64,000 bases of DNA, from positions 171,031,327 through 171,095,326 of the forward strand of contig OY986435.1 of assembly GCA_963920525.1 (NCBI GenBank), in the 5' to 3' direction. Below, piece by piece: positions 1 to 11,624 of the stretch. Source of the DNA: Dichetophora obliterata. Lineage: Eukaryota > Arthropoda > Insecta > Diptera > Sciomyzidae. Below the pieces are notes generated by a model that saw only the letters and a list, made by a program, of their open reading frames with translations, had not been told where the DNA came from and ran no database searches. Each line of letters starts with the position of its first letter. Within the stretch, counting starts at the first letter, position 1. Both the position numbers and the translations under genes were made by a program.

Positions 1-399
1 AGACAGAAAGATTTTTCTATTGAATTAATTTTTCTGTTCGGTCGTCACCTCTCTGCAGACAATGGCAAACCTCAGAGAGTAAAAATTGCCATTTTAAGCT
101 GAGAACATAAGCAGTTCAGAGTCGGCACTATTTGTGATCAAACATTTAATAACACGCACAACACAATTGATCAATAGAAGCTAGGTCAAAGTCCTTCCAA
201 GTGCTGAAATGGCCAGTTTATTTTTTTTTACTCATTAACAGATCGATTTGACATTTATGGTGTGTTCATGTTAAGGTTGCCCGTCAAAATGTCATGCATT
301 TGAAGAGCGGTGGTGCCGGTGCTTGGAGACCGGCAGCATCTTGAACGCCCTAGTATATATCTACTAAAATTTCAGCAAGTAAAACTAGTTATTATATTT
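1..399. other. No gene recognised
   Basis: AT-rich sequence with no ORF that I can assign. It abuts the 5' truncation point of the non-LTR element that follows; reverse-transcriptase linker coding begins at about 400. Confidence 0.5.
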
Positions 400-2296
400 G
401 TGAATTTAATAAAATCAGAGGTAGCGTTAGAAAGGAATGGCAGCTGGTTAACAATATCTTAAATAAAAGTAATAGCAATGAGCATGCAGCCTATATCAAT
501 TTTGAAGGAGAGTCTATCTATGACTCTAGTGCTAAAGCTAATGCTTTCAATAATTTTTTTGCGAAAATTGGTAAAGATGTGGTCGCTGATGTTGGATCAA
601 ACGATGCTTCATGTAGATGCGTACACAAGGAACCTTCACACTCTAATAGTATTTTTTTTGAACCAATTTCATCTTTTGAACTCTTTAAAATAATAATGTC
701 TATTAAGAACTCGAATTCTTGTCCTGATGATCTTTTTTCCAATGTATTTATAAAAAAGATAGTCTTTAATATAACTGACGTCCTTTGTTATATATTTAAC
801 AGAAGCTTAGAGTGTGGAGTTTTTCCTGATGACCTTAAAAAAGCTATGGTTATCCCTATTTTTAAAAAAGGCGATAAAACTGCTCTCAACAACTACAGAC
901 CGATCTCGTTGCTGCCCGTCTTTTCAAAGATTTTTGAAAAGGCTGTAAAAACCAGAATGCTTAAATTTCTATCGAAATCGAACTTTTTCAACAGTTGTCA
1001 GTATGGTTTCAGAGAAGGTTTATCTACTGAGGACGCTCTTCTTAAATTCTGCTCTAATGTTTATAATGGTTTAAACACTAAAAAAATCTCTGCGGCGCTT
1101 TTTGTTGATATAACAAAGGCATTCGATACTGTTGATCACGAAATATTACTTGTCAAATTGTATAATTGTGGCTTCAGAGGTTCTATCACTAGTGGTTTCG
1201 ATCATATTTAACAAACAGAATGCAAAGAGTTAAAATTGATAGTGAACTTAGTAACTATGTTAATGTGAATATTGGCGTCCCACAGGGCTCTGTTCTGGGA
1301 CCTATATTATTTCTTATATTCATAAATTCAATATTTTGTCTGCCATTTACAAGTAAAGTAATAGCATTTGCAGATGATATGGCATGTACTTTTTCTAGCG
1401 ATTCTGCCTTAAACTTAACTTCTGAAATTAATCATGACCTTGCTCTTCTGCGCCATTGGTTTTCATCACACAAATTGGTTCTGAGTGATAAAACTAAAAT
1501 AATGCACTTCAGTGTAGCTGGAAACGATATCTATTTACCAAATTTTGTCTTCCACTGTGCAGGCTGCAAAAAATTCACATTTAGCAGCGATATATGCAGT
1601 TCTTCATCAAACCTAAATACATATAATGATTCTTTCCAATGCTCTGCAAAATGTTTTTCGGTTGGTTGCGTTAAATCCTTTAAATACCTTGGCTTATTAC
1701 TTGATTGGAAATTGTCTTGGCTAGACCATACTGCTGCCCTCAAAAGATATCTCATGGGTGCTATCAGACAGATATATCTCTTAAAATCTTTTTGCTCGCC
1801 TAAATTGCTCGAATGCATTTACCATGGTATTTTCCATTCAAAACTTCAATATGGCGTAATCTGTTGGGGAGGTACCCATGCTAATAAAATTAATCCACTC
1901 CTTTTCGCTCAAAAACATGTTGTTCGTATTATATGTAACAAAAAACGACTAGATAGAAGCTTTCCTCTGTTTAAAAACCTGAATGTCTTACCACTTAAGC
2001 ACCTATATTTCTATAGAGTGCTGAAAGAATTTTTTAATTGCTCTGGTTATCTGCTGAACAGATCCACGAATGGTCATGACTTAAGAAGAAATAATCAAAT
2101 TACTGTTAAAGTTCCTACACACAAATTACAGCACTTTTTCTACTTCTACTCTTGCACAGCTCCCAGACTTTTCAATAGATTACCAAATAATGTTCGTCGC
2201 ATATCTAACAATATCTTGTTTCTCAAAGAAGTGAAATCATGGCTTTTTAATTACGATTTCAATGTTATTGATACCCTTATTTCTGTCTTACTATAA
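400..2296 (+). pseudogene. Jockey/CR1-like non-LTR reverse transcriptase, frameshifted and 5' truncated
   Basis: This is reverse transcriptase of a non-LTR retrotransposon, which copies element RNA at a nicked chromosomal target. Coding is readable from about 400 as the linker upstream of the RT domain. It continues through NNYRPISLLPVFSKIFEK, QYGFREGLSTEDAL and the first catalytic aspartate in FVDITKAFDTVDHE, up to a stop at 1211. A one-base shift near 1190 moves it into the second frame (1220-2296), which carries GVPQGSVLGPILF, the FADD active site and the long C-terminal region. The endonuclease and ORF1 are absent, so the copy is truncated at its 5' end as is usual for the class. The 5' half of a similar element sits at 61174-62700. 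Clade placement (jockey versus CR1) is by motif impression only. Confidence 0.85.
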
Positions 2297-2640
2297 TATT
2301 ACTTTCCACACTGTGGCTAATAATAATTTTTATCGGTTTATGCATATATATTTCCAGTTTTGTTAATAATTTTAACTGTGTTTGCATTATGTTTAATAAA
2401 TTTTGTATTCAAATTTTTCGATGACCCCACAAAAATGAAAAATGAATTAAATTTGTTGTAAGCTTGTAACTGCATTCGCCACTTGTTCATAATGAACAAC
2501 AGAATGTAGCATTTGTTAATCAAATTTGTATTTAATGTCTTTTGTATTCGTAGCTTCTAGCCATTAAGAAAATTATTGTTAAATCTTTTGATTGATGAAT
2601 AAAAACCAAATGTAATGAAAAATGAAATGAAAAACGAAAT
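2297..2640 (+). repeat. 3' tail of the non-LTR element
   Basis: AT-rich sequence after the RT stop, ending in an imperfect AATGAAA-type repeat near 2600-2640. This is typical of jockey/CR1 3' tails. The exact end is not marked by a visible target duplication. Confidence 0.4.
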
Positions 2641-3239
2641 ATAAGTATATGACAATAAATTCGACAAAATAAATTATTATCAATTTAAAAATATATTTTA
2701 ACTAAACTTTATATGAAACCCGAAATTTTGTAAAATTTAGTAATTTTTTCCAAAAATTTATGTTTATGACTTCCGTATTTAATAAAACTCTCTACAGCCT
2801 AAGCTATTGATTTTTAACTTTTGGCTATGTAAAAATGCAAAAAGATAGGTCAAATTGAAAGTTTTATTGAAACTAGACTTTTTTTGCGTTTTGATTTTAA
2901 CCCATTTTTGGCGGCTACCAGTTCCAGTTGAGCTAGAAACTTGAAATTTTACATTTTTTCTGTTTGTGGGATAATTAGAGGAAATTTGAAATAGCATATT
3001 CGGAAAAGCTCCATTTAAAAACAATAATTAATACTGCTCACAGTGAATGAAAATAAAGATTATTTATAAACATATATATATATATACTAAATATAAAACA
3101 ACTAGAGAATTGTTCATTGAAAGCACAATGTAAAGATGATTCGCCAAAGCCAAGAGCACATACATTGGCCGGAGGAAGGAGGGAGTGAAAGTTTTGAGGT
3201 AAATTCCATATGAAAAAATTTCTTTGAAAATTTTCTTAA
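2641..3239. other. AT-rich stretch without a gene
   Basis: No domain or ORF of substance is recognised. There is a TA dinucleotide run near 3071-3087. Confidence 0.5.
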
Positions 3240-3925
3240 GTAAATTATGGTTACTCCCCTGCCATTAGCACTATTTTATAAAAGTAATGAAACGAATCAG
3301 TTTTTAAAGAATTGCAGAAACATTTTGGGTGAAGTGAGATGTTACATTTTTTACAGGAATAAACTGTTTGGCTTTGACACTAGCGACAACGTAAACGTTT
3401 TTCTGTTTTGATTGAGTAGTTCACATCATCAAAACGGATGATTTCATTCGGTTGCGGAGCTTTTAAAGATAATGGTACTTCGGAACGCAAAAAAACTATC
3501 TACAACAAAAGCTCTGAACTCAAGTTGCGATATTGAAGACTCTTTTGCGTATTTTTTGCAAACAAAATGGATCTTCCATGCATTTACTAACGCAGCATCG
3601 AGTGCATTCGTCGAAAGTGGCCAGTACCGCTTTTTACCTCGAATTCCAATGCGATAGTTGTTTGAAGCATTGTCAAATAAATCAACTGCGCACATCGTCT
3701 TACTATATTCATGAATAGCGTTCGGCATTGAAATGCTTACATGTTTTCCATTCTTTCGGTCAAATCGCTTTGCTTTTTTTACAGTGAAATGTCATTTCAA
3801 CGTATAGCTGCAATTTCATTTTTCTTATCAAACGAAAAATCAACAGAACCACAATCTTTTTTCATCATTAATTTTGAGTCAGTCAAATCAGCTTCAGCAG
3901 ATCTATTATCGCGAACAGTTCCTAA

Positions 3926-3976
3926 AAACAACAAAAATTTATTCCAAAATATTCTTTTATGAAAATGAGTACCTGT
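3926..3976 (-). other. Putative 51-nt GT-AG intron inside the piggyBac transposase
   Basis: On the minus strand the conserved motif GYFATGTVRDN is interrupted by 51 nt that begin GTACTC and end TTTTTAG. Removing them restores the family motif exactly. The segment is three times 17 codons long and has no stop, so it reads through as 17 extra residues. Coordinates are accurate to within a few bases. Confidence 0.6.
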
Positions 3977-4204
3977 TGCGAAATAACCCATGTTAGAAAG
4001 ACGACACATAAGTTTATTTGATTTGAAGAAGTTATCAAAAGTTACCGTATGTTGGCTTGGTGTATCAACATTCGACAGCAATCTGAGCACAACATTTTCT
4101 CTCAGACCAAATTCAGGGATATTCTCACTGGTTGCACCTCCGTAAGGAATGAAATAAAATAGGTAGCCATCATGCGAACACAAATTCTATTACTTGTGCC
4201 ATTG

Positions 4205-4237
4205 AATAATTACAAATTATAATTATTCAATGCTTGT
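4205..4237. repeat. Small perfect inverted repeat within the piggyBac relic
   Basis: CATTGAATAATTA is followed by a short loop and its exact reverse complement. It sits where the conserved coding should run on without a gap and introduces the stop after the KPIRLVYKH motif. It may be a micro-insertion or a local templated duplication. Confidence 0.55.
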
Positions 4238-5409
4238 ACACCAAACGAATCGGTTTACCTCTTATGAATTGTTTGGCAGAATGACGCCCATAGTAAGGTA
4301 TCATTTGGTCATCTTTTGAAAGATGATGAGAAAAAATGCAGAACTGCATGAATTTATTATTCAACATATTGTTTAGAGGCGTTATTTTAGCAAACTTTTC
4401 ATTGGAATCGATTTCGCTGTGGTTACAAAAGTGAAAATATGATTTTATGGTCCTAAAACAATCTCGACTCATAGCAGTTTTTATGATATCGCAGCGGAAT
4501 GGACTGGTTAGAAAATCCATATAAGGATGTTTGTGGTACTACATGTATGCCAGAAAAATACAATATTCCAATAAATATACGAATTTCATTCAAATCAGTT
4601 TTAAAAGATGGATTATTTTAATCCACATTTGCGTATGCATTGGCACTTATAACAATGAAATTGAAAACTTTGTCGTCTGAAAACAACTCCAGTACTTGCA
4701 GATGATTAAGATGACCTGTTACAAAATATATTTATTGCACTGTTATCAAGTAAAGAGCTAAATCAAAAAAGCATAGGCACCAATTTTTTTAAAAATTTCT
4801 TATACCTTTTCATTTGACACATCTGTTGGAGTCTTTGAAAATTGATTGCGATGATATTTAGACCACTTTGGTGGCTGATAGGAATAAAAGGTTTGCTCCA
4901 CCTGTGTCACATTAACTCCGAACTCTGCAGTTGTTTCGCATGGCTTTCGAGAATTCAAGTCATCAAATCTACATTCCATTTCAATTCCGCCAGCTAGTTC
5001 TTTTGGAATTATGTTGTCGTTGTGCAAAATCTGCACGTTATCATCGATTTCTTCACAATCACTCACAGCATCAAATTTTGCTGTTGGGAAAATGATAACA
5101 CTTGTACAATCAACTACATTAACATTCAAACGAGTTATATCTTCTTCGTCGGAGCTTGCATTCATGAATTCTTCGATTTCTTGAACTGATAAAAACTGCC
5201 GCTGTTTTGGTCAATTTTGTAAATTTAATCAAATATATAATAATGGGTATTTATAACAAAGAAACACTCAAAAACAAAATGAAAAATGCGGGAAAATCAG
5301 CTGTTTTCTAAAAAGCTTTTCGGAGATTATGCATCCGTCTCACTTGTTCACACAAACTAGAGAAATTTAAATCTTGTTCTGAGAGAAAGACAAGTGAGTT
5401 TAAAGTGCT

Positions 5410-5811
5410 ATCCCTAAGAGCGGACGTTGCGAAAACGCAACATGCAATTTTCATACAACCTGTCGTACAATTGAGTGACGCAAATGGCATAGAATGCTTT
5501 TTTATGACAAATTTGAATCGTTTTCTGATTGGAAGAAAAATTATTTTGGAACATTATTATTTTTACATATTTTATTAGAAGAATTAAAGTACTTACGTAA
5601 ATTTTTGAAAATTTACGATTTCCAAGGTTCAAAACAACCATAAAAACCATTTTTTTGGGCAAAATAAAAAAACAGGTCGTTTAGATAATTTAATTGGCTT
5701 TCAGAATCCATGTAAAGCTAGTAAAAAGTTTTCATCAGGTAAGATTTAGGTGTCAAATTATTATACAAATTTTTGCGTTGCGTTTTCGCAACATCCGCGA
5801 AAAATGGGTTA
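5410..5811. mobile_element. Possible TTAA-type MITE with inverted GTTGCG termini
   Basis: The 16-mer GTTGCGAAAACGCAAC at about 5425 recurs in inverted orientation at about 5779, and the flanking bases (CGGACGTTGCG versus CGGATGTTGCG) also match. TTAA-like tetramers lie just outside both ends. No transposase is encoded. A piggyBac-mobilised MITE is plausible; the exact ends are uncertain. Confidence 0.45.
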
Positions 5812-6037
5812 AAACATTTCAAAAGTTAACTTTTTTTGCTACAATATCTCAAATTTTTATTTCACCAATAGATTCAGCAAACCCAGAAGACTTTAAATAA
5901 GTTATTGTAATAAACCAATTTTATGACCAAAGTAAATTTAACACAACTTAGACATTTTGTACTAATTAATATTTCTCAAACTTTGAATGTTTGATTGTGT
6001 GGTCCTAATTTTAAACTTTTGTATGATAATCTTTTAA

Positions 6038-7114
6038 CCCTCCGTGTGGCTAGTGTAACGATATTGTCACCCTACTTTTCACGACATAGCTGTATCTCAG
6101 CCATGTGCAATGGGCGACGGTTAATATCTCCTCCCAAAAACACTTTGAACCTCTGTATGAACACCTGCCAAGCCACGTCAGTTTTGGTTTAGCCGTTTGT
6201 AGGTACTGTGAGTGCAAAGTTGGACCAAATACGAAATCGTTACAGCAGCCAAAAAATGTTGTTATTTTTGCTCCGAATGAAAAAATTTCATCATATATTT
6301 TACTTTTTGTAATGTAAAAATGAATGCAACTTAAAAAACACGTGTTTGTGACCAAAGAAAGTGTCCGAAATTCGTGTTTTTTCTTTTCAAATAAAAATTT
6401 TTTTACCTACAAATAACGTTGAAAAAACGTGATTGTGTGTATACAACAAACGATTATTATAAAAAAGTATGTGTTTTTAGCTTGACAAAACAGAGAGTAT
6501 AAATGATATAGAGGTGTCAGTCCGACTTCGAATGTGATTTCACTCAATACGCATTGAACAAGCGTCCGGCGAATAGAAGAAACAAACAAAAATAATTATG
6601 TTTTACCTCAGCAATATATATAAACAAAAAAAAAAAAATAATAACCGTGTAAAAATAATTTTTTTCAAAACTTTAATAACTTTTTTGAACATGAAATCTA
6701 GGAGGAGGTGGGGGTGTTTATCCAATAAAACCTTCATTTAAATTTTTTTTGCTCGAAAAAAAGCCAATTTTCAGGTTGCAAAATAATGAAGGTTTTTGGC
6801 ACCGAGCCAAATCTGGGAAGGTTTTTTTGAAAACATATATATGAAGCTTTAATCCCTACAATATTTTTCCTTAATATCAATTAGGACTAAAAATTAAAAA
6901 TATGCTCGTTTTCGGCTATTCCGAAATTTTTGGCGCAAACCTGAGTGTACATTTTGACCAAAACACTTTTCTTCCTTTCATTGAAATGTTTATCTAAAGC
7001 CATAAATAAAATTTTGGCGAAAAAATTATTTTTTAAGGGGTTAAAAAATGGCTTTGACGATATTGTTACACTAGCCACAGCGCGAAGGCAAATACTAACT
7101 AGCCACACGGAGAG
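6038..7114. mobile_element. piggyBac-type non-autonomous element with TTAA flanks
   Basis: The left end CCCTCCGTGTGGCTAGT and the right end (reverse complement CTCTCCGTGTGGCTAGT) match at 16 of 17 positions. Both are flanked directly by TTAA (6034-6037 and 7115-7118), the piggyBac target signature. A second copy of the motif GGCTAGTGTAACRATATYGTC lies next to both ends, so the right end has a duplicated, split terminus. The roughly 1.08-kb interior is AT-rich and has no transposase. It is therefore a MITE or deletion derivative mobilised in trans. Confidence 0.85.
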
Positions 7115-7118
7115 TTAA

Positions 7119-8687
7119 AAATCTTAGTTTTTTTTTAGTCCAAATATTCGGATTTTTTTAGTGGAGTGAAAATCTGAGATATATTTAAAAATGTAGGTAG
7201 AACTTTGAACACATCTAATATATATTCAATGCTGGAATTCTATTTATGTTATTGCAAAAAAAAAAGATAGTCAATTTTAAAAATGATAACAAATTGAGGT
7301 TATGTAAAATATATATTCTGAGGTTTATCCTTCAAAAAATGTTTATAAATTGCCACCAAACAAGTGTATACCTAATCTAAAAAATAAGAATTTGAATCGT
7401 TTTTAAACGTTTACTGGTTTTTGTTTTTAAAATGATGTTGAAATTTATTTAAGAATTAATGAAAATGTATAAATATGCGTCTGGTACAAATATCATTAGT
7501 GCTTATTATAACATCCACACTAAGCTTAAAGCGTAAGAGGAATGTAACATTACAGAATAATATTTGCATAACCATTTAATAAACAAAGAAATTAATTGAA
7601 CCTCTCCTCTATATCAAATATATCTAAGATATTATATAAAATTGAAGTGGAAATTCAATGTTACCACTTTACTCCAAAAGTACTGGGCCTATTTTTATGA
7701 AAAAACGTTTAAAATATCATATTTGTGCTACAGTTTTATTTAAGGGTATTTTTTCTTAAGAAATCATCCCAGCTGCAAAACGAGAAACAGATGAGCCTCG
7801 AGCAAGGCAAAAAGTGAGTTACACAAATGCAGAGCGGTGCTCTAAAAAAAAAAGTAATTTTTATTCCTTTGATATGGATAAGAGAAATGAGCCTGCCATG
7901 CATTTTTCGTATCATGTCATGCACGTGTAAAGTTGCAAGAAGTCTAGGGCAATATAATAGAGCTTTTGACAAAAACAAAAGTGGACATAAGGAGACTTTT
8001 TTAAAACTCTATAAAATTGATTACTAAGTAAAAACATAAAATAAATTTTTTTTTTTTAATATTCTTTTTTCAGTTTTTTAAAAAATAAATACATAAATAT
8101 AAATGTAAATAAAAAACATTTGACACTTATTATTTTAAAAAGTTAAACAAACTTGAGGTTCATGTAAATGAGAACAAATAAATAATTATATTAGAGTTTT
8201 TTTTATAAAGTCTTTTCAACTGAAGTAACAAACGAGATCAAATTGTGATTAACTTATCAAGCTTCCTCAGAATCATACTTAAAGTTTTCTTGAGCTTGAT
8301 TTAATAACCGTTTCTGTTTTTAATATGCGTCGAAAAATTCCAAACAAGATGCGTTTTTGGAAATATAATTTATTGTTAAAAAAGCTCGAACCGTTGATAT
8401 ATTCTGTCTGTCTGTTTCTTTCATTTGACCACTTCAAGCCCATTGGAAAAAAATTCTTTCGACGCTAGCGTTTTGTGCAGGCAACGAAAAATAGAACTGA
8501 CAAATTTTTTAAACTTTGAAAGTATATCACAAATTTTTGGTTGGCAAATTAAATTAATATATTACTAGGCGTCATTTATGCAATCTGTTTTCAATAAGTC
8601 AATTTATTCGATACAGTTAAGTATTTTATTTAAATTTATCCATTCAAAAACTTAAAAATTTTTAAATTCTTTGGACTATGCTCTTAA
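7119..8687. other. AT-rich stretch without a gene
   Basis: Several small ORFs are present, but none has a recognisable domain or codon structure. I see no paired termini here. Confidence 0.5.
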
Positions 8688-9021
8688 ATAATCATAAGAT
8701 ATTTTGTGCAGGTTTTTTGAAAGATCTATATATCAAGTAAAATTTCCTGGAACGTTTTTTCTTAGTATTAGTTAGAGCCAGAGATGTAAATTTTTTATTA
8801 AAATGTACAAAATTTTCGTTTTTGACTGTTCCAAAAATAACTGCGCAATACTATATTTTTGAAAAAACCTTATTTTTTCTTTGTTTTAAGCATAAAACGA
8901 AAACTTCAAAATAAATTTAGGGTTAACTGATATCTCTACAGAAGTGAAAAAATAGCTAGGACGAAATCGTCATAAAGGACACATAACGTAGTATACAAAA
9001 ATATAGTGGTCACAGCTAGGG
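8688..9021. repeat. Diverged partial relative of the 6038-7114 element
   Basis: The sequence follows 6810-7060 in order (a GTTTTTTGAAA block, TATATATCAAG, TTTTTCTTAGTATTAGTTAG, then TTTTCG..TGACTGTTCC..AAA and GCGCAA). It ends in CTAGGG directly before TTAA at 9022-9025. Only the right half is recognisable. Confidence 0.45.
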
Positions 9022-9152
9022 TTAAGTTAAGTTTGTTCAGGGATGGTATTCAGCATTTCCATATAGTTATTAACTTGCAAATCAGTGTTAATACTTTTCT
9101 TGCAAATTTCTTCGTGTACATTTTTAGTAAATTTTTTTTAATGATTGATATA

Positions 9153-10453
9153 CAGGGTCCGCCAAATAACTTTTTTTTTTTGAAAATTCTATAAAAAAAA
9201 ACTACTGGATATTTTCTCAAATTTCTTTTTCTCTTTGAAAGTACAATCCTTCCGGTTAATAATGGAAAATAATTTCATTCAAATAGCTGCCTCGGCTGGC
9301 CATGCAGTAGTCTACACGATCGGTCAAATTTTTAAGCACATTATCGATTGTGTGCAGCTGTATTTCACCAATGGCTTCACGAATATTATCCTTTAAAGCG
9401 TCAATTGTCTCTGGCTTGTCAGCGTAACACTTATCTTTGAGGGCACCCCACAAATAATAGTCCAACGGTGTCAAATCGCAGCTTCGTGGTGGCCAAACGA
9501 CATCAGCTCTGCGGCTGATAATGCGATCTTCAAAAACAGGGCGCAAAACATCGAGTGTAGCTTCGGCTGTGTGGCACGTAGCGGCGTCCTGTTGAAACCA
9601 AATCTTGCCAATATCCTCCTCTTCAATTTTTGTGAACAAAAATTCGTTCAACATGGCCCGATAACGATCGTCATTGACTGTAACGGCCACTCCTTGCTCA
9701 TTTTCGAAGAAAAATGGCCCAATTATGCCTCTGGACCAAAATCCGCACCAAACAGTGACTCGTTTTTGGTGCAGCGGCTTTTCAATGTATGCGTGCGGGT
9801 TTTAAGTGCCCCAAATACGACAAATTTGCTTGTTTACATACCCGCCAAGATCAAAATGAGCTTCATCTGAAAAGATAATTTTTTTGGCAAAATCGGCATC
9901 TTCTGTTAGTCGATCGCAGGCCCACTTAGCGAAGCGAAAACGCATTGGATGGTCAGTTGGCTTCAACTTATGAACCAATTAGACTTTGTATGGCGTCATA
10001 CCAAGGTCTTTATGCAAAATTCGTCTCAATGATGTCTCCGAAATGTTCAATTGTTGAGAACGACGGTGAATTGATGTTGATGGCGCTTCACGCACACTTT
10101 CTGCCACAGCAGCAATATTCTCGGGAGTACGCACTGCTTTTGGCTTTTCACGCTTTGGTTTATCGATGAGGATTCCAGTTTCTTTCACTTTTTTCACTAG
10201 ATAACGAACATACGGAGCTGACGGTGCTTCTCTTCTTCCAAAATCCGTACGCAATTCGCACACATTCTGCAACATTACCATGATTTTCAAAGTAATGTCG
10301 CAATATTTCCCAGCGTTGTTCAAGCATATAAACAACCATATTCGTTCAGCGGAAGGATAAAACTAATTATCTGTCAAATCAGACATGAGCTAAGTGTTAC
10401 GATTCACGAAATAAACACTAGTTTAAAAAAAAAACGTTAGATGGCGGACCCTG
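9153..10453 (-). mobile_element. Mariner element, DD41D (rosa-like), 1.3 kb
   Basis: The ends are CAGGGTCCGCCA at 9153 and the inverted TGGCGGACCCTG at 10453, each flanked by a TA target duplication (9151-9152, 10454-10455). The length and the minus-strand transposase fit a near full-length mariner. It lies 62 bp from a piggyBac C-terminal fragment. Confidence 0.93.
9256..10339 (-). pseudogene. DD41D mariner transposase, broken
   Basis: The start is taken at the ATG at 10339 (MVVYMLEQRWEILRHYFEN). A one-base shift near 10255 moves into the frame carrying the helix-turn-helix region. Two in-frame stops follow, one after MTPYKV and one after the IWGT motif. The catalytic residues are all present: FSDEAHF, WFQQDAATCH and LTPLDYYLWG. 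I count 41 residues between the second and third aspartates, which is the spacing of the rosa/DD41D group rather than classic DD34D mariners. The triad is intact, but the frameshift and stops make this copy inactive. Confidence 0.9.
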
Positions 10454-10514
10454 TATAAGAAAGGTATTTGATTGGTAAATACATACCAATACACCATATT
10501 TTGACATCGCCTTT

Positions 10515-10853
10515 TTAACGTGAGGCCCTAACATGGGAAATACTGACTAGCATTTCCATATGGGGAGCTACTAACTGCGCTGCCAATTCAGTCAGAAATT
10601 TGCGGCGCTGGTCTGATGGCTTCACCTTTATCATTTTACTATGGATCACGAATGCAGCCAAGGCAGCTATGTCTTGACTGTTTAAAAACATGGCTAATGG
10701 CCAGCAGTTTGTTTCGCGTTTGCAGCTATAGCCCGACACCATTTGGTCCATTGTATCCACTTCTGCCTTATTCCGATTGTAGTCGAGGATTTGATTTGGC
10801 GTTTCAGAAATATTTGATCGCATAGAACATTGTCGTTTGGAAACGCAACGCAT
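10515..10853 (-). pseudogene. piggyBac transposase C-terminal fragment
   Basis: On the minus strand, YNRNKAEVDTMDQMVSGYS followed by CKRETNCWP and a helical segment match the third catalytic block and C-terminal core of DDE_Tnp_1_7 transposases. The sequence differs clearly from the relic at 3240-5210, so it is a second lineage. Upstream catalytic blocks and the cysteine-rich tail are missing. A mariner lies immediately downstream. Confidence 0.75.
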
Positions 10854-10855
10854 AG

Positions 10856-11042
10856 TGCACCAATTTTACTTTACTGTCTTTAAGTGCTACCTTTAATTTC
10901 ATTAGTTGATTATATATTCTTATGCGTTGTACTAATTAAAGATCTTTTTGTATCTTACTGTACTAATTTATGTTCAAATAAATAATAATAAAATAAAAAA
11001 ATTTAAGTTGGACTATTACTGAACCACACTGTTACATACCAC
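10856..11042. other. AT-rich spacer with the left gypsy target duplication
   Basis: No gene. The last four bases, CCAC at 11039-11042, are the left target-site duplication of the adjacent LTR element. Confidence 0.6.
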
Positions 11043-11557
11043 TGTAGTGTGCTCTCGTTATACACAGTGCCGACCCTAAGTTTCGTTGTTATAAACAGCA
11101 ACATATTGAGTGACTAATAAGTTAGCACTGCATTATCGGCGTGTGCTGCACTCAGTGCATGCGAATATTTTTATTACTCACTCAATATTGTTTACCGTGC
11201 CAAATTATCATTCGTCAAACCAAAAATATGTAATTTGAATCCTTTCGATGATTCAAATTCAATATGCAAGAACGAAACGCAACATAGGTTATAATTATAT
11301 TAATTAACTAGAGAAGTATGACCATAGATTAAGACTACTAAGTAAGTTTTGTAAAAATGTTATAAAAGAGCCGAGATGGCCAACAATAAATCAGACTTTA
11401 ATTAACTACACAAGCTGGCAGATCTCTGCCTTGTTCAGTTTATTTTAAACGTCTCTGTTTGCCTTGGACATAGTTCAAGTCGGCAAACACTGCAGTCTAT
11501 AGCGAAGGCAAACTCTGCCGCTATAAAAAAATAACGATCCTTAAATAAATTATAACA
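11043..11557 (+). repeat. 5' LTR
   Basis: It begins TGTAGTGTGCTCTCG and ends TTATAACA, with the TG...CA borders of a retroviral-type LTR. The same 515 bp recur at 15835-16349 without indels and with three substitutions. It should contain the element promoter and the RNA start. Confidence 0.95.
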
Positions 11558-11575
11558 TGGCGATCCTGCCACTCC
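11558..11575 (+). other. Primer binding site
   Basis: TGGCGATCCTGCCACTCC follows the 5' LTR directly, the position and TGGCG start expected of a tRNA primer binding site in gypsy elements. The tRNA species is not assigned. Confidence 0.7.
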
Positions 11576-11624
11576 GACTTGGAGTCCTGTAAAATACATT
11601 TTTTGGTGCATCGAAACTTTATTG

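Larger units (their letters stand above)
3240..5210 (-). pseudogene. piggyBac-family (DDE_Tnp_1_7) transposase, degenerate
   Basis: Read on the minus strand this is an almost full-length piggyBac-like transposase, which excises and inserts elements at TTAA. The acidic N-terminus lies at 4800-5200. The core at 4227-4600 has DDQMIPYYGRHS followed by KQFIRGKPIR. The second catalytic block, FDNFF...GYFATGT, lies at 3797-4183. The third block, CAVDLFDN...YRIGIRGKKRYWPL, lies at 3444-3728. A C-terminal cysteine-rich domain (repeated CxxC, then HxxxC) lies at 3240-3400. The frame is broken by stop codons and shifts near 3455, 3780 and 4235. A stop-free 51-nt GT-AG segment lies inside the second block. 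No flanking TTAA termini could be matched, so this is a relic. Confidence 0.85.
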
